From: Caenorhabditis remanei
Lineage: Eukaryota; Nematoda; Chromadorea; Rhabditida; Rhabditidae
DNA length: 64,000 bases
Assembly (NCBI RefSeq): GCF_010183535.1
Contig: NC_071330.1
Coordinates: 5,809,717 to 5,873,716, forward strand
Direction: 5' to 3'
Shown here: positions 52,851 through 64,000 of the stretch, piece after piece
Numbering within the stretch: position 1 is the stretch's first letter
How the letters are laid out: each line of letters starts with the position of its first letter
The notes under the pieces: model-generated
Database searches by the model: none
The model's input: only the letters and a program-made list of their open reading frames with translations
What the model was told of the DNA's origin: nothing
Made by a program: the position numbers and the translations under genes

Positions 52851-53081
52851 TGCATGCTCACCGATTAGTTATCGCCGATCTCGCTTTCACTATTTTCTAA
52901 TTGTTATTTTCTGATAAAAACTACTCTTGTTCACAAAAACCGCTTCTGTATTTCTATTTAAATAAAACAATTTTAATTTGTTTCGTTTATATTTGTGCAT
53001 GATTACGTATGTCGTTGGAATCTTTTGATTTTTCTTGTAAATTCTTAAATTCTTCGACTTCAGTGGAAAGCTATTTTCAGA

Positions 53082-54593
53082 ATGCGGGTTACATTCCTCC
53101 AACTTCTGCTTCTTTCTATTCTAATCCCTCTTGCTAATTGCCAATGGACAACAGAGGATCTCGCATTGTACGATTTAGTAGAGGAAGTTGGAGTCAACTT
53201 CTACGAATGGTTCGATATTCCACGTGATGCCACGTCGAATCAAGTCAAAAAAGCTTATCGAAAACTGACTTTAGAGTGGCATCCGGATAGGAATTCAGCA
53301 CCAGATGCCACTGAGAAATTCAGACAAGTTGCTGGTATTTATGAGGTGTTGAAGACGGCGGAGCTACGAGAGAAATATGATAATATACTGGAGAATGGGC
53401 TACCGTCGTGGAGACAACCATTGTATTACTACAGGTAAGAGAGAGGAAAGTCAAATATTTCAATCAGAAAATTGTGTCGAAACAGAAGATCCGAGATATG
53501 GGATGTTTAGAATTTTCTCTGAAGCAAACCCATTTAGAATTTGGATATACTAGACATCTGGATTCAAAATCACATCCATTTTTGACCGATTTCAATTTCA
53601 GACGAATGCGAAAACTGGCATGGTACGAGAGTATTCTCGTCCTACTCTTCATAGGAACCATTGCTCATTACCTTATGATGTGGGCCGCCTATTTCGAAAA
53701 GACTCTTGTCTATAAACAAAATGTAAAAAAGTCAAGAAAAGGAAAGAAAGAAGATCCAGCAGAGATCGATAAACAAATGAAGGAAGCACTTGAAGAATTC
53801 ATTCCGAAATATTCTGAATTACTTCCGATTATTCTCGCAAAAGGTACAGTAAACCTCTGTAAAAACTTGTTTTTGACTGCAAAAGATGCTATGACAAAGC
53901 AGGATCCGATTGAAGAAGAACCAACAGAAGAAGAGTTGGCACAACTGAGAAGACAAGAGAAACGGGCGGCCGCAGCTCCACAGCAACCAGAATTCAAATT
54001 TGAAGTGGCTCAAGGGTTGAAGGCTGTTTCGACGAATGATCCAGAAATGGAGAAGAAATATGCAAAAGAGTGTGAAGTTGTATCACAGAGTGAGTGTAGA
54101 TGAGACAAATTTATCTAAAAGACAATATTTTTAGAACAATCTGGAAGCTCTTGGACGCCTGACGAACTCGCTCAATTGGTGCGATTGAGTACAGAAAAGT
54201 ATCCTGCTGGAACACCGAATCGATGGGAACAAATGGGTCGAGTACTGAATAGAACAGCTGAAGATGTGATAGCAATGGCTGGAAAAATGAAACAAATGAA
54301 ACAAGAGGACTACACGAAACTTCTGATGACAACGATTCAACAATCAGTTCCATCGGAAGAGAAATCAGAAGATGATTGGAGTCAAACGGAGCAGAAAGCA
54401 TTCGAGCTGGCACTGCAGAAATATCCAAAAGGAACTGATGAAAGGTATAAAGAATTGAGAATATGGAAGAAAAATTATGGTTTTCAGATGGGAAAGAATA
54501 TCGGAGGAGATCGGTACAAAAACCAAGAAACAAGTGATGGTTCGATTCAAACAATTGGCTGAAATGATTCGAAAGAAGAAATCTGAAAACTGA
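53082..54593 (+). CDS. DNAJC1/ERdj1-like ER-membrane J-protein with SANT domains (418 aa)
   Basis: Four exons: 53082-53434, 53602-54089, 54135-54444, 54488-54593. TTTTCAG lies one base before the ATG. Signal peptide (residues 1-20), lumenal J domain (YEWFDIPRDATSNQVKKAYR, with the HPD motif in EWHPDRN), a transmembrane segment at about 125-147 (SILVLLFIGTIAHYLMMWAA), then a long cytosolic part with two SANT/Myb domains: SSWTPDELAQLVRLSTEKYP and DDWSQTEQKAFELALQKYPK through RWERISEEIGTKTKKQVMVR. This order is that of DNAJC1, an ER protein that recruits BiP near the ribosome exit. Third of three same-strand genes, 231 bp after the previous one. Confidence 0.92.
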
Positions 54594-54992
54594 TTGACTC
54601 GATTCTTGCCAACATTCCATAATCCAAATCCATTATTCTCCGGGTTTCTTAAATTATTTTGTTGTCCGTTTTACCGCATTTTTTAGGTACAAGACCGAGT
54701 AAATTGTTGATTTTTTCCTTCTTCCCTGAAATTCGCATCGACAATTTTAAACGAATCTGTTCAAACAGAGACATGATTAGATTTGATAAAACAGAGCTTG
54801 TATTACAATATAAAACAACAAATGCAGTAACCAAATTGTCCTGATTATGCTAAACAAGAGGAATACTATATGAGACTAGAAAAAACATAATATAAAACTA
54901 TAACGATACAAAGAAACATGTATAACAATAGAGTAAAAAAAAGAAATGAACAATTAAGAGAACATCTATATACTATTCATCTAGACGGCTAT
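54594..54992. other. Convergent 3' region
   Basis: 3' UTRs of the J-protein gene and the minus-strand zinc-finger gene. No gene seen. Confidence 0.5.
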
Positions 54993-57900
54993 CTAGACGG
55001 CTGAGAAGTTGAATATCCCATCCAAATCATCGTCGTCATTGTCGTTTTCTGTGTCTGTTGGCATCACTGAAACTGGCATGATTTGGGAAATGCATTATTC
55101 AATGATTAATCCTACCGAAATCCAACTTATTCAGCTCCTCGAAAACGACGTCACGTTGCTCATTGACCAGAAAATCGGAGGCTATTTCGGATGCCTGTTT
55201 GAGAGGGTCATGAGTTTGATACGGACCTCAAAACGTTATTTCAGGCTTATCAAAAATACAAATCCTTACCAAAGTTACCGTCTTCCCCATGCTTCACATC
55301 ACTCGTCACAATCTCTTGCTTGATGTATGGGAGATCGTTCACAGAAGACATCGGCGGATAGAATGCATTTTGATATGGCACATAGGATCTCAATCCGAGA
55401 GCTTGTTGTGTTGGTTGGAAATCTGAGAACATGAAAAGATTAGATAATGACCCAACTTCTCTCCAAACCTGGATACGTCCCAATGAGCGGATCATAACCG
55501 TATGTGGGCGGTGGATAGACGAAGTTTGATGACCAGTCCTGGAAGAAATATATTAATAAAATGCCTGAATCAACCAGTAGTCATAAAATCTACGATGGAG
55601 TCACTAGTGAAGGCGCCGAGTACAAATTATAGGTGCCTTCTCGAGAAATGTCATTTCTCTGCTGTTCTAACATAAATATAGGATGCAGGAGAAGGGAAAG
55701 AAGAAAGCAATTCCTCAGTTTTCTCATATACGAATACAATATTGAAAACTTGTCATTTTGGAGTCAGCCACAGTGAGAGTGTGTGATATTCATTATGAAA
55801 AATAAAGGTTTGAATTTTCAAACTTTAGACGACTCTCGCACATAGACTTTTCGATATCAATTAAAATTTTATTTTGAATCACAAATGCCATTTCTTACGT
55901 CACATTTTCGAAATGAGTTGAATCATGATTCACACCAGGGAATTGGCTCAATTCGCCCAATATAGTAGAGTCAAATATTTTCACTTGTTCTTCATATTTC
56001 ATCTTCTTCTCTCCCACAACTTCCGTCATATGTAATCAGAGAAATACTCATTATTTTGATGATATTTAGAACGGAGTTTCTTTTTAGAAGAGAACATTTT
56101 TAGGATTTCTTTCAGAAGATCCTATAACAACTTCTATCCTATCAGCTTGAGTATATGAGAGAATGCTCTGTCTTCAGAAAATGGATTTCTCCCGCGTTGC
56201 TACAGTATCCTTCTTCGAAACCCATATTTAAAATTGCTCTTTCAATCTCATGTGTTCTCTCTACTCTCGACTCCGCCCCCTTTCTTCAGAAGCCCCACCA
56301 TTCATCATTCAACCCCAATTCGTTCGTCTCCCTTTCCGATGCCCCTCCCCTCTCCGTCAAAGCACCACTTCCTGCCATAAAACAATGGCGTGTCGTCGAA
56401 TTCGGGGAGAACCTCTTCCTGCGACTCTTCATCTTTTCTATTATTTCTCTGATCGCTTCAAGACCCACATCGTACTCTTGGAATGGCCTGTGCCCCGGCG
56501 CCTCTTCTCGATGCCCCTTTTTTCTCTTCTCTCGCCGTCTGTTTTGCCTCGCGGCCGTGGCCCCCCGGGCGGCGGAGACACACCGCGGCGCTCCCTCTCA
56601 CTCCTCTCTTCTTCTTTTTTACAGCGCCTATCAATTATTTGCCTTACATTTTGTTGCTGCTGAGATTGAGTTGTCATCGGATAATGCTGTTGTTGTTGAT
56701 GATTACTATAATAACCATTCTGCGCCATCAAGACTCGCTCTTTTTTAATGCTATCGAACTCATTATCATTGCCATCATCGATTTCTCGTTTCACAGCTCG
56801 AGTGGTTTTCTGAAAAAGAATTAAAAGTGATGTCACTCTTACTTTAATCCCGTAGAAACTTTTAGTATCCGAGAGAGGCAAAACCTAGTCAGAAGTATTT
56901 GTTAAATCTGGATTTTTATGAAATCAATCGAAGCATACGATCGTTCTGGCTTTCGCGATACCAACTATTTCGTATCTATGTTTGCAAAATGATATAGAAG
57001 ACTGAAATGCTGAAAAATGGAATCAATAGAATCAATAGACTTCTTTTAGTTAGGAAAATATGGGCTTTTGGATCCAGCGTTAATATTTTCTCATTAAACT
57101 TCCCAGATCCTTACAAATTCTGCGAGATTCTTCAGTCCAAACTCTGTCTGAATCAACGAATTCGAGTCATCAAAAATTTCCGAATCGTGGCTCGACGATC
57201 CAGCTGCTGGCGGTTCTTTCCCGTTCTGCTCCGGCTGCTGAACTATTTCTTTTTTGACTCCGCCCATTTCGACTGTCACCGATTTCATCTGCTCTCTCTC
57301 GTCTTGTCTTTTGCGGAAAAAGTTCAAGCGGTCTGCAAGAAGATGAAGATGAAGAAGAGAGAAAGAGTGTTGAAAAAATGCGATTTTATTTTCTGTTCTA
57401 TTGAGCCACTACCGCTCGCATAGAGGCTCTCAAACAATTCTCGGTTCCCTTTTTGTGTTTTGTTCTCATTAATAAGGTTGCTTCTTTTCATGGAGTCCAG
57501 CTAGTGCTTTGTAGTTTTCTAGACATCTAAATCAGTTGTCCTCAAACTCAAACTCTCGACTAGTTGACTTGTCTGGTGGCTCTTCACATTTTCTTCTGAC
57601 AAAAAATCTCACTAGTCAGTCTGCTTTCTATAGAAATTATTGCGAAAGATCGAATTCTCTCGATCTTCTAATATAATCACATCTGTCATTTCGTGTCACA
57701 TATACTCAAAAAGTGCATCAATCTGTCATTTCAAGTGTTTTAGATTCCTTTCATCTCGTCTCCGCCCTGGCCTTACTGAGGGTCGCGTTGTCGATGACTG
57801 TACCATCTGGCAGTTCACCATAGTAGATGTCTTGTTGGATCCGAGAATTTTGAACCGCTGAAATATAAAAATTCTAACATTTTGCTATTATCTTCTCCTC

Positions 57901-59935
57901 TACCGAGTTCGCATTCTTCCTTCATTGCGTGGTTTCGAAAGAGAGTAGTCGTTGTGAATACGCTGAAAAGAGAAGAATTGAAAGAGAAAGGAAGAGAGCG
58001 CTGCTCCGATTGAGCCAATTTAGAGAAAAGGCAATTTTGACGATGAGGTTTTTCATTTTGAAGGAAACGAAGAAGATGAAGGGAAGGAAAGCGCAAACAA
58101 AGCTCATTTTGTGTCCTTCCTGTCATGTTTCAGCTTTTCTTTTCTATTTTTGTGATTTCATGTCAGATGATTTCATAGACATTCGGATGTCTGTGAAGCC
58201 AACATAAGAAGAGACAGTACATCAGTTTTCGCAAAGACAAACTCTGTTTGTGCCTACTTTCAAATGAATATGTTAATTGTTAATTCGTAATATGTCGTTT
58301 TTTTAACGTTCTCGTTAGCGGTTTCCAAATACTGGCATTGGCCAATTTCCAATCCTCGGACACATAATTAAGACTGATTGTTTTCTAGTCTATTTAACCA
58401 AAATAACTAAAAATTGCTTTCAAAATCATCTTTCTCGCGTTTTGAAAGTTACTTCTGATAGTGAAAAAAGATTTTAAAAGGAGACGGAGGAAAAGTTCTT
58501 TGATTTTAAAATCATTTCTCGATGTCTCTTTTCTATATATCTAGATTACAAGAAAAAACAAATCTTAAGTAAACCTGATTCCGGATCATCTCAATCCACT
58601 TACCTTTCACAAGCTTTGCATGTAATTGTGCGAATTCCCTCGTTTTTATGGAACCGCATATAATGTACATGTAGATCCATCGTCCCTTGCCGGATCTCGC
58701 CGCAATAAAAACATTGTTTCTGTGCATCACTAAAAAAGAAAGCAGTGAATGATTTATTTGCTGTTATTATCGATACCTGTGAATTTCCATGTGACGTGTG
58801 GCATAATATGCATTGTGAAAGCACTGATCACATTTTGAGCACGAATACTTAACTCTGCCTCGCTTGTCCTGAAATTTAAATAGTAAAAACATTCGCTAAT
58901 TTTGAAATCTTACAAATGAAGAAAACATTCCAACGACCTCCTTATTGTTCTGGATTGTAGTCCGGCGGAGATTATTTTCGCTTGGGAACAATGGGGTTAT
59001 TATATTCTCCATCTTCCGGTGCATTCTCTGAAAAAATTTCCAATTTTGAGTCCAAACTTACTGAATTCTGAATAGATCTCGCGCTTACCAACGCATCTCT
59101 GGAATAGCTCGAGTATTTCGCCTTATCGTGAACCTTTTGGTGCTTTCTTCTCTCGTTTTCCGTGTACGATACACTGAATAATTTATATTACAATATCAGT
59201 TCAATCTCTATAATCTCACTAATTGCAGTTCGGTTCCGTACACGCACTCTCTTGTCGAAGATGGCATCCTCTTACGTGAGCAGTCAACGTGGCATGCGTT
59301 TTGTAAGGACGTTTACATACATTGCAGTAGTACCGTCCGTCGGGTAGTATATCCTGAGAAAAAGGTGGAAACGTGAGTGAATTTCAGATACAGAAAAGGG
59401 CAGATAATTAGGTCGGGTTTGGGGTTTTCTAATAAATTCTATAAATGAATTCGCTCCAAATTAAGAACCATTTCCGGAAATCTAGTCGGGATGATATGTA
59501 CCGGAATGTTGTCTTTCAAAATTGATAGTATTCATTTATACATTTTCTTACAATTCCGATCTAATTAAGATCCCTGGGAACTAGACTGTCACCCACAACA
59601 TTATTGAACATTTCACGTGCATTCTTGACTACCATAGTCGCTCCGTAGTAGTGAATTGGACCGCTTTTCTCTTCATGAATCTTATTTATGTGGTCATCAT
59701 AATTCAACGGTTCACTATCAACGATATGAGACGTTTCTCTGTGTGGATCAAATTTCGGTTCAAGTTCTTGAGAATACGATCCTTGTGACCCAAACGATTG
59801 AGATCCCTGAGATTCGGTGAACGGATCAGCTGGTGGTGATTGTCGGACATTTAGATAATAGTACTTCTTGCCATTCTCCGAAACCAATGAATGCGCCGAT
59901 GGAGTGGTCGTTGTGAGTTCGAACGTTTCGCTCAT
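54993..59935 (-). CDS. C2H2 zinc-finger transcription factor, multi-exon
   Basis: Minus-strand exons 59353-59244, 59173-59089, 59027-58914, 58868-58777, 58729-58604, 57962-57904, 57857-57777, 57332-57115, 56809-56648, 55538-55469, 55422-55270, 55226-55116, 55072-54993, all in phase. Fingers: YYCNVCKRPYKTHATLTAHV, YSCSKCDQCFHNAYYATRHM, QCFYCGEIRQGTMDLHVHYM and ITCKACERVFTTTTLFRNHA. The C-terminal half is Gln/Pro/Tyr-rich with an acidic end (DTENDNDDDDLDGIFNFSAV), typical of a transactivation region. The first exon is probably 59935-59597 (MSETFELTTTTPSAHSLVSE), preceded by a TTTTCAG acceptor. The join needs a weak donor (GTT/GTGGGT); unspliced, that exon ends 13 codons later at 59561 and would be a separate 124-aa gene. 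Confidence 0.78.
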
Positions 59936-60086
59936 TTTTGCAGAGCATAAATTTTCAAACTGAAAATCAAACACATACGTGATTTTTAAGAGAACTGGGA
60001 ACGATCGGACAATTTAAAAATAAGAGTTTTCATTTTTTATTTATTGAAAATGTCTACGCAAGAAGCGGTTTTCATCGTGTTCATTC

Positions 60087-61048
60087 ATGTGTTCAAAGCG
60101 AGTTTCTATTGATAATATTTCAGCTAAACGCCTAGTTCAGATAGTAGCACCACTGGCCATTTTGGTCTCAACAGTTTGTGCTCAAAAGAGTACTGTAAGC
60201 GATAAAAATGCGAAAAGCGAAAAACAAGTCCATGTGGTACGAAAGTTCGATTTTCTGCGCAAAATAAATATATTTCAGCTCAAAGTGGATCACCAAAAAT
60301 TATCGGAAAAGCCAGTGCAGAGTTCAAAAAAGAATGAAACTCCGCCGAAGCAACTGAAAAAGAATGAGAAAGCACCGGCAGTGGTTGTTCGTACCGGAAG
60401 TATGATTTAAATTGGATTTTTGCTGAAATTCTCATCTTTTTTTAGATGATGTCCACAAATCAATTGAGGAGGCTGTCGCTGAAGGGCTTATTCTCGATCC
60501 AGCGCCATTTAAAAATGAGGGAAATCTTGACTTGGTATGGTTTATTCAGTATTCAAAATTGAGATGATTAGTTGAAAATTTTGAGTCAAGTTTTGGGCTG
60601 GTTACGGTGTACAGTGTCCGCTGAAGTCTGAATGCATACATGTGGTGTTTGCGGACTTACGTACCGTACACGAGCGGCAACTCGAAAATAATTTCCTTTT
60701 TTCTTTTTTTCTCTGATGAGAAAAAAACGGAAAATGTTTCTAAATAACAATTCAGCTGTTTCATTTTTATTATTTTCATTCCAGAAGTCTTCAAAACACT
60801 CGAAATTTGGCGAAGAAATCCAAAAAATCATCGAAAATCCGATATCGCATTCTAGTGAAACGTCCGGATCGAGTTGCAGCGATGAAAGCAATGAAAAGAA
60901 GCGGGTATGCTGATTTTCTGAAAGTTTTTTACTGTTTTTATAGTGTTAAATAGTTGCATGTTTCTGAGTTCAGGTTGTTGTTCATCCATCTCAGTGTAGA
61001 ATATTCGAGACCACGAATCAAGTTACCGAACCAATGAGTTCCCACTAG
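60087..61048 (+). CDS. Small Lys/Ser-rich protein of unknown function (184 aa)
   Basis: Five exons: 60087-60236, 60279-60399, 60446-60534, 60785-60904, 60974-61048, all in phase. The N-terminus has a hydrophobic stretch (VQIVAPLAILVSTVCA, residues 17-32) that could be a signal peptide or anchor; the remainder is polar and Lys-rich (KKNETPPKQLKKNEKAPAVV), then HKSIEEAVAEGLILDPAPFK and a Ser/Glu-rich segment. I do not recognise a family. The start is uncertain: an ATG at 60049 is out of frame, and TATTTCAG at 60115-60122 could be a trans-splice site inside the proposed first exon. Div­ergent from the zinc-finger gene with a 150-bp shared upstream region. Confidence 0.62.
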
Positions 61049-63660
61049 AAGTGAACTTTTTAATTTAAGTTTTTATCTGAAAAAAGGTTTCTTTCTATGT
61101 CTTCTTTTTTCTGTTTTCTCTAAACCTTCCGCCCGCCTTTCCAATTAAAGAAGGTACCCAAAAGAAAAAGAAGAAGCGACGACGACGACCCGACGCTCCA
61201 AAAAGTTTAGGATTGGAGCTTCTGTCTCTCTTCTCATTCTTTGTTTCTCTCTCTCTCTCTTGTTTTGTGATATTCCCAACTCTAGAAAAAACCATCTGAT
61301 TTCAAATGCTTCACTACTATTTTTGCTTATTCTGGAACATATCCAGGTGAGTATTTTATTTTAACGAAAACCGCGAGAGAAACAAACATAGTGTGGGCGA
61401 CAGCGGGCGATAATAGGAGCGCGTGAGAGAAAAGAATAGAGAAGATACTCAGACATTAAAGGAATCATCGAATCGTTGTGTCGTTGTCGTTGCGCTTCGA
61501 TTTCAAATACAAACACATTCTCTCTACCGCCGGGAGGGGGGCAAGAATAGTACCGTATTCTTTCTCTGCGTCTCTCGTTCCCTAGTCTTTTTCATCTTTC
61601 CACCCAACCAGCCCACACTGTGATGATGTTCTGTTTACGTAGACTTTCGCTCCTCCACCACTCGGTAGACAAACAAACAATACGACATTAGGATATTCAA
61701 TTCAATATTTCTCGATTTCAATTTCCATTGTTATTGTAAATTCTGTAGACAAGTAGTGTGTTGTCCTTGAAAATTGTATTCAAACGTATTCCAACAGTTT
61801 ATTATTAGATATGATCCTATCAAACTTCTTTCGTCTTTCAAGAGAGCACGTACGCATTTCACCTACATCTGAAAGGTTATATCCTAACTTTTGCACACTT
61901 TAAAAAGATGATGTTGAGAATAATGAGTCATTGAGATTACGTGTAGCATCCTTATCAGTTGGGTTAAAGCAACAACGATCGAATTGACAACAGGAACGAA
62001 GATTTTTTGCAATAAAAGTGATTTCATGCAATGACCGGTCGAAATTTCTTGAGAAGCATATAAAAATCGATACGAGTTGTTTAGAAGTTTGAAATCTGAG
62101 AATATATGAGAAAAAACACTGAAATTCTTGAAAAACGGTGCCTGCTGGTCCCTAGATGAACATTGCTCAGAAAAACGACGACGACGTTGAAAATATGGAG
62201 AGGAAGGGAAGAGGAGAAGTGTGTTTGTGTGGTGCGTGCTCCGTCGAGCCGATGCAGTTGTTGAAGGGATCTGAGCAATGGCGAAAGCGAAGGCTCCCAG
62301 CTCTTGCTCATCGAACACCGCCAGTTTCCCTCGACGCTCTAAGTCTCACACTCTCTCTTTCCAACACACCACATTTTCGTTGATCGATATGGCCAACGGG
62401 GCGAAGAAAGTGAGAGAGGAAGGAAAAAGAGAAGAGAGGGGAGAATTCTATTGAGGTGTGTATGCTGGGAAATGGGGAAAATAGATTCAAAGAGAGAATA
62501 CACAGATGGTGAAAGATGGTCTGCGCCTCTTTTCTCTCTCCCTTTCTCATTTCTGAATAGCCAGTCGGACATGGGGCGAGCGAGTGCGACCTCCCGTCAG
62601 TCATCGACGACACGAAGGGGAAATAGGAGATGCTTGAGGAGAATCTAGACACAAAGACAAAGAATTGGCGGAGAGAGGTGGAGAGAATCAGAGAAGCTAT
62701 GGTGGTGAGGAGGGAGACCTCGCCCCACTATAGGCCTTCGTTTTCATCTCTTTCTCTCAACCCTCTCAATCTCTCTATCCGTTCTTTTCGCCTCGTCGCG
62801 TGTATATGTGGTTGTGTGTCTCTCTTGTATGCATTCAGCAGTCAGTCTGCATCTATCCTTACTTACCACCAGCCCAGTCAGTCAACCAACCAACACTGCA
62901 CAGCTGGGCCAAAAGTTACACTTGTTTTTCGCCTCGTTCTCTTTACTTGTTTTCCTTCTCTTTTTTCCTCCTCAACACAACCATCATCATCATCATCAAA
63001 ATCGTCACGTCTCCAATTTTCGAATGAATCGATTCTTGTTCTGAGGGTCAAGTGTCAGGTGCTCTGCTCTTGTCTTTCCTCTGTCTTTTCGGTCAATCCA
63101 ACAAGAGACAAACCGTGTTTCCTCTCCGATGGATTTTCTCTTCTTTTCGGCTACCGTAATTTTCTTTTTTCTCGTTTTTTGTTGTATTAAGTCGCTTCTT
63201 ATTTTTGACCCAATTTATCATCAGTAGTTCAATTTTTTTCTACAAAATTAGAGAATTAGTTAAAAGATAAGGTTTATTGGTAATGAGAACAGAAAATTCA
63301 ATTTATTTTGACCTTGGTCAACTTGAATAATAGAATAGATCAGACTAACTATGGTAAATCAAAGTTTTGATAAGAAAACCACTTTTTCGTGTTGAAAAAT
63401 GCTGAGCTTCTAAAAATTCATTTAAAATCCCGAAATTCGTTAAATTTAAAGGAGGACTGAAGTCATATTTTTTTATTTCAGATTCTGATACTTCAGAAAA
63501 TTCTGAACAACTTTCATCATTGGAGCATGTGCTAAAAATCGCTATAAATGCCCTAAATTCACGTTTTCCCGGCTCAAAAGGAGCCTAGATGGAAGAGTTT
63601 TCCCACGCGAATTTTCGCCCCCGTGTAGTCCTCTCGGACAAAAATATTTCTTTTTATTTC
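61049..63660. other. Gene-poor end region
   Basis: No confident gene. Pyrimidine-rich tracts around 61.1-61.3, 62.3-62.5 and 62.7-63.2 kb suggest promoter or intronic sequence. A possible isolated first exon is at 61304-61346. Confidence 0.45.
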
Positions 63661-63664
63661 TCGA

Positions 63665-63704
63665 CCAGCCTGGCTGCCGCGCCTTCGGCGCTTCATCCGG
63701 CTGG
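63665..63704. repeat. GC-rich nested hairpin
   Basis: Outer arms CCAGCC / GGCTGG and an inner perfect hairpin GCGCC-TTCG-GCGC, immediately before the tRNA-like sequence. Confidence 0.55.
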
Positions 63705-63741
63705 CCTCTCCTCATTTACTTGTTCACCTTCTCAGAAATGT

Positions 63742-63815
63742 GTCCGCGTGGCCGAGTGGTCCAAGGCGGCGGTCTCTGCGCAAAGAGCGCAAGTTCGATT
63801 TTGGGCCCGGCCGCC
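63742..63815 (+). other. tRNA-like sequence
   Basis: A perfect A box TGGCCGAGTGG (63749-63759) with a D-arm that pairs (GCC...GGC), a short CTCT/AGAG stem, and AGTTCGATT (63792-63800) close to a B box. The 5' seven bases GTCCGCG have no complement at the expected 3' end and the T-stem is poor, so a working tRNA is unlikely. Confidence 0.4.
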
Positions 63816-63892
63816 TTTCTTTCTCATTTCTCAAAATTTGCGGACATTGGGACAGATGGACAAACCCCACATGCGTTTTTTATTTCTCGATT

Positions 63893-64000
63893 TTTCGTTT
63901 TCTTGCTTTTTTCAACAAATTTTCGTGTTTTTTTTCAATATATATCGTAAAAAAAGAAGAAAAAACACGATATTTTGTTGAAAAAGGCAAAAAAACGAAA
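63893..64000. repeat. Terminal inverted repeat, cut by the window end
   Basis: TTTTTCAACAAATTTTCGTG (63907-63926) pairs with CACGATATTTTGTTGAAAAA (63967-63986), with the flanking TTTCGTTTT / AAAACGAAA also complementary. Probably half of a foldback element or a complete hairpin whose flank lies outside. Confidence 0.6.

Noticed and set aside
53464..54620. Minus-strand frames of 60-169 codons.
   Set aside because: Antisense shadows of the DNAJC1-like exons.
56155..56748. 197-codon plus-strand frame.
   Set aside because: Antisense to an intron and exon of the zinc-finger gene, composition follows the complement.
61423..63190. Several frames of 60-186 codons on both strands near the right end (for example 62630-63190).
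   Set aside because: Pyrimidine-rich, low-complexity translation with no conserved motif or splice pattern.
1..64000. Search for functional tRNA, rRNA, SL RNA or U snRNA genes.
   Set aside because: Only tRNA-like sequences with defective stems were found; no SL or snRNA signature was recognised.

Overview
The window reads as Caenorhabditis nuclear DNA. Introns are mostly 45-55 bp with TTTCAG acceptors, several start codons sit directly behind a trans-splice-like CAG, and the gene set includes nematode-type families (an srg-like chemoreceptor, a DSL-like membrane protein). From memory the conserved genes recall the centre of C. elegans chromosome III; that was not checked. No bacterial or organellar DNA was seen.

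Region 1 (1-7.8 kb): the 3' exons of a mitochondrial trifunctional-protein beta-subunit thiolase, then a DSL-like membrane-protein gene on the minus strand that is split by a 5.16 kb LTR retrotransposon. The element has two 345-bp LTRs that look identical, a 5-bp target duplication, a PBS and a PPT, and carries gag-like ORFs but no recognisable pol. Region 2 (7.8-14.1 kb): a MITE, then four plus-strand genes: a small probable mitochondrial membrane protein, a NADAR/YbiA-domain protein, a C2H2/coiled-coil nuclear protein with two alternative first exons, and methionine sulfoxide reductase B with an X-box-like site upstream.

Region 3 (14.1-32.9 kb) is a rearranged island. It holds partial inverted and direct copies of MsrB, of an acidic gene family with a possible ParB/sulfiredoxin-like domain, and of thiolase fragments. 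These surround a tandem array of about nineteen 181-bp satellite monomers that contain a tRNA-type B box, with inverted monomers and tRNA-like elements nearby. A Noc1/CEBPZ pseudogene, a probably decayed srg receptor and several foldback elements are also here. Region 4 (32.9-39.8 kb) is gene-poor and holds one Tc1/mariner-type MITE and a dispersed short motif.

Region 5 (39.8-61 kb) is conserved and gene-dense: a 1299-aa secreted/GPI-type cysteine-rich protein with an LDLa-like module, a Ser/Lys-rich protein on the minus strand, the intact DSL-like paralogue, malectin, an ARGLU1-like RS protein, a DNAJC1-like ER J-protein, a multi-exon C2H2 transcription factor on the minus strand, and a small Lys-rich protein. 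The last 3 kb have no confident gene and end in a tRNA-like sequence and a hairpin.

Malectin, ARGLU1 and DNAJC1 lie in the same orientation at 230-470 bp spacing, as do the genes at 8.4-14.1 kb, so either run could be an operon. All exon structures were read by eye from splice signals and phase.
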